A stretch of 5,378 nucleotides of DNA from RUG721 sp040307385 (lineage in GTDB: Bacteria; Actinomycetota; Coriobacteriia; Coriobacteriales; Atopobiaceae). Positions 5,223-5,378 of this stretch are shown in pieces. The notes beneath the pieces were generated by a model. It saw only the letters and a program-made list of their open reading frames with translations, was not told the DNA's origin and made no database searches. A program made the position numbers and the translations under genes. The stretch spans positions 1 through 5,378 of the forward strand of contig JAWRJQ010000038.1 of NCBI GenBank assembly GCA_040307385.1, read 5' to 3'. Within the stretch, counting starts at the first letter, position 1. Each line of letters opens with the position of its first letter.

Positions 5223-5378
5223 ATGCATACCGTAGATGCACGCGGTCTTTCGTGCCCCGAGCCGGCCATGATGGCATACGACGCGCTTGAGGAGCATCCG
5301 AACGAGCCCGTCACGATCCTCGTCAGCTCGGCGACGGCGAAGGTGAACGTTTCGGAGGTGGCGCGGCGCAAGAGGCGC
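5223..5378 (+). CDS. TusA-like sulfur/selenium carrier, N-terminal part (cut by window end)
   Basis: The first 52 residues are present and the frame is open to the last base. They begin with the TusA/SirA pattern VDARGLSCPEP, placing the CPxP motif at C11-P-E-P14, where the cysteine would hold a persulfide or perselenide. The following EEHPNEPVTILVSSATAKVNVSE matches the strand-helix order of the small TusA fold. The start at 5223 has AGAAGG six bases upstream, and the ribosome-site block closely copies that of yedE. A protein of 70-80 residues is expected if it is a lone TusA domain, but a longer fusion like YedF cannot be excluded. It is probably co-transcribed with yedE and receives what the transporter imports, as proposed for YeeE/YeeD-type pairs. 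Confidence 0.85.
   Translation, partial: MHTVDARGLSCPEPAMMAYDALEEHPNEPVTILVSSATAKVNVSEVARRKRR

Overview
The window is high-GC bacterial DNA. Together the genes point to an anaerobic actinobacterium of the Coriobacteriia / Eggerthellaceae type. This placement is an inference from base composition, purine-rich ribosome binding sites and the gene set (double-cubane-cluster reductase, DUF3343, YedF, YedE); no phylogenetic marker is present.

Layout. Positions 29-2322 on the minus strand hold a probable three-gene operon, transcribed right to left: a 2-hydroxyacyl-CoA-dehydratase-like double-cubane-cluster reductase (1045-2322), a 101-residue DUF3343 putative Se/S carrier (692-997) and the selenium-metabolism protein YedF (29-634). 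A divergent intergenic region (2323-2598) separates this from a plus-strand GT4-type glycosyltransferase (2599-3816), which looks functionally unrelated. After a 249-base leader region (3817-4065) come the YedE selenium/sulfur membrane transporter (4066-5169) and, 53 bases on, the start of a TusA-like carrier (5223 to the window end, truncated).

How the genes may work together. YedE is expected to bring a selenium or sulfur species into the cell. The TusA-like protein, the TusA-DsrE fusion YedF and DUF3343 all look like small cysteine carriers that could pass the atom on. The double-cubane protein is a low-potential reductase whose own activating ATPase is not in the window. The grouping suggests a selenium (or sulfur) uptake, relay and reduction module on two strands. 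The individual family calls are solid; the joint function is inference.

Non-coding signals are the least explained part. A perfect 10-bp hairpin sits between a strong Shine-Dalgarno sequence and the DUF3343 start codon. The octamer TTCTGCAT occurs three times upstream of the reductase operon and once upstream of yedE, in the same orientation relative to each gene. The leader before yedE contains a two-tier stem-loop, and an 8-bp hairpin with an AGGU loop precedes the tusA-like gene. No rRNA, tRNA, CRISPR array or insertion sequence was seen.
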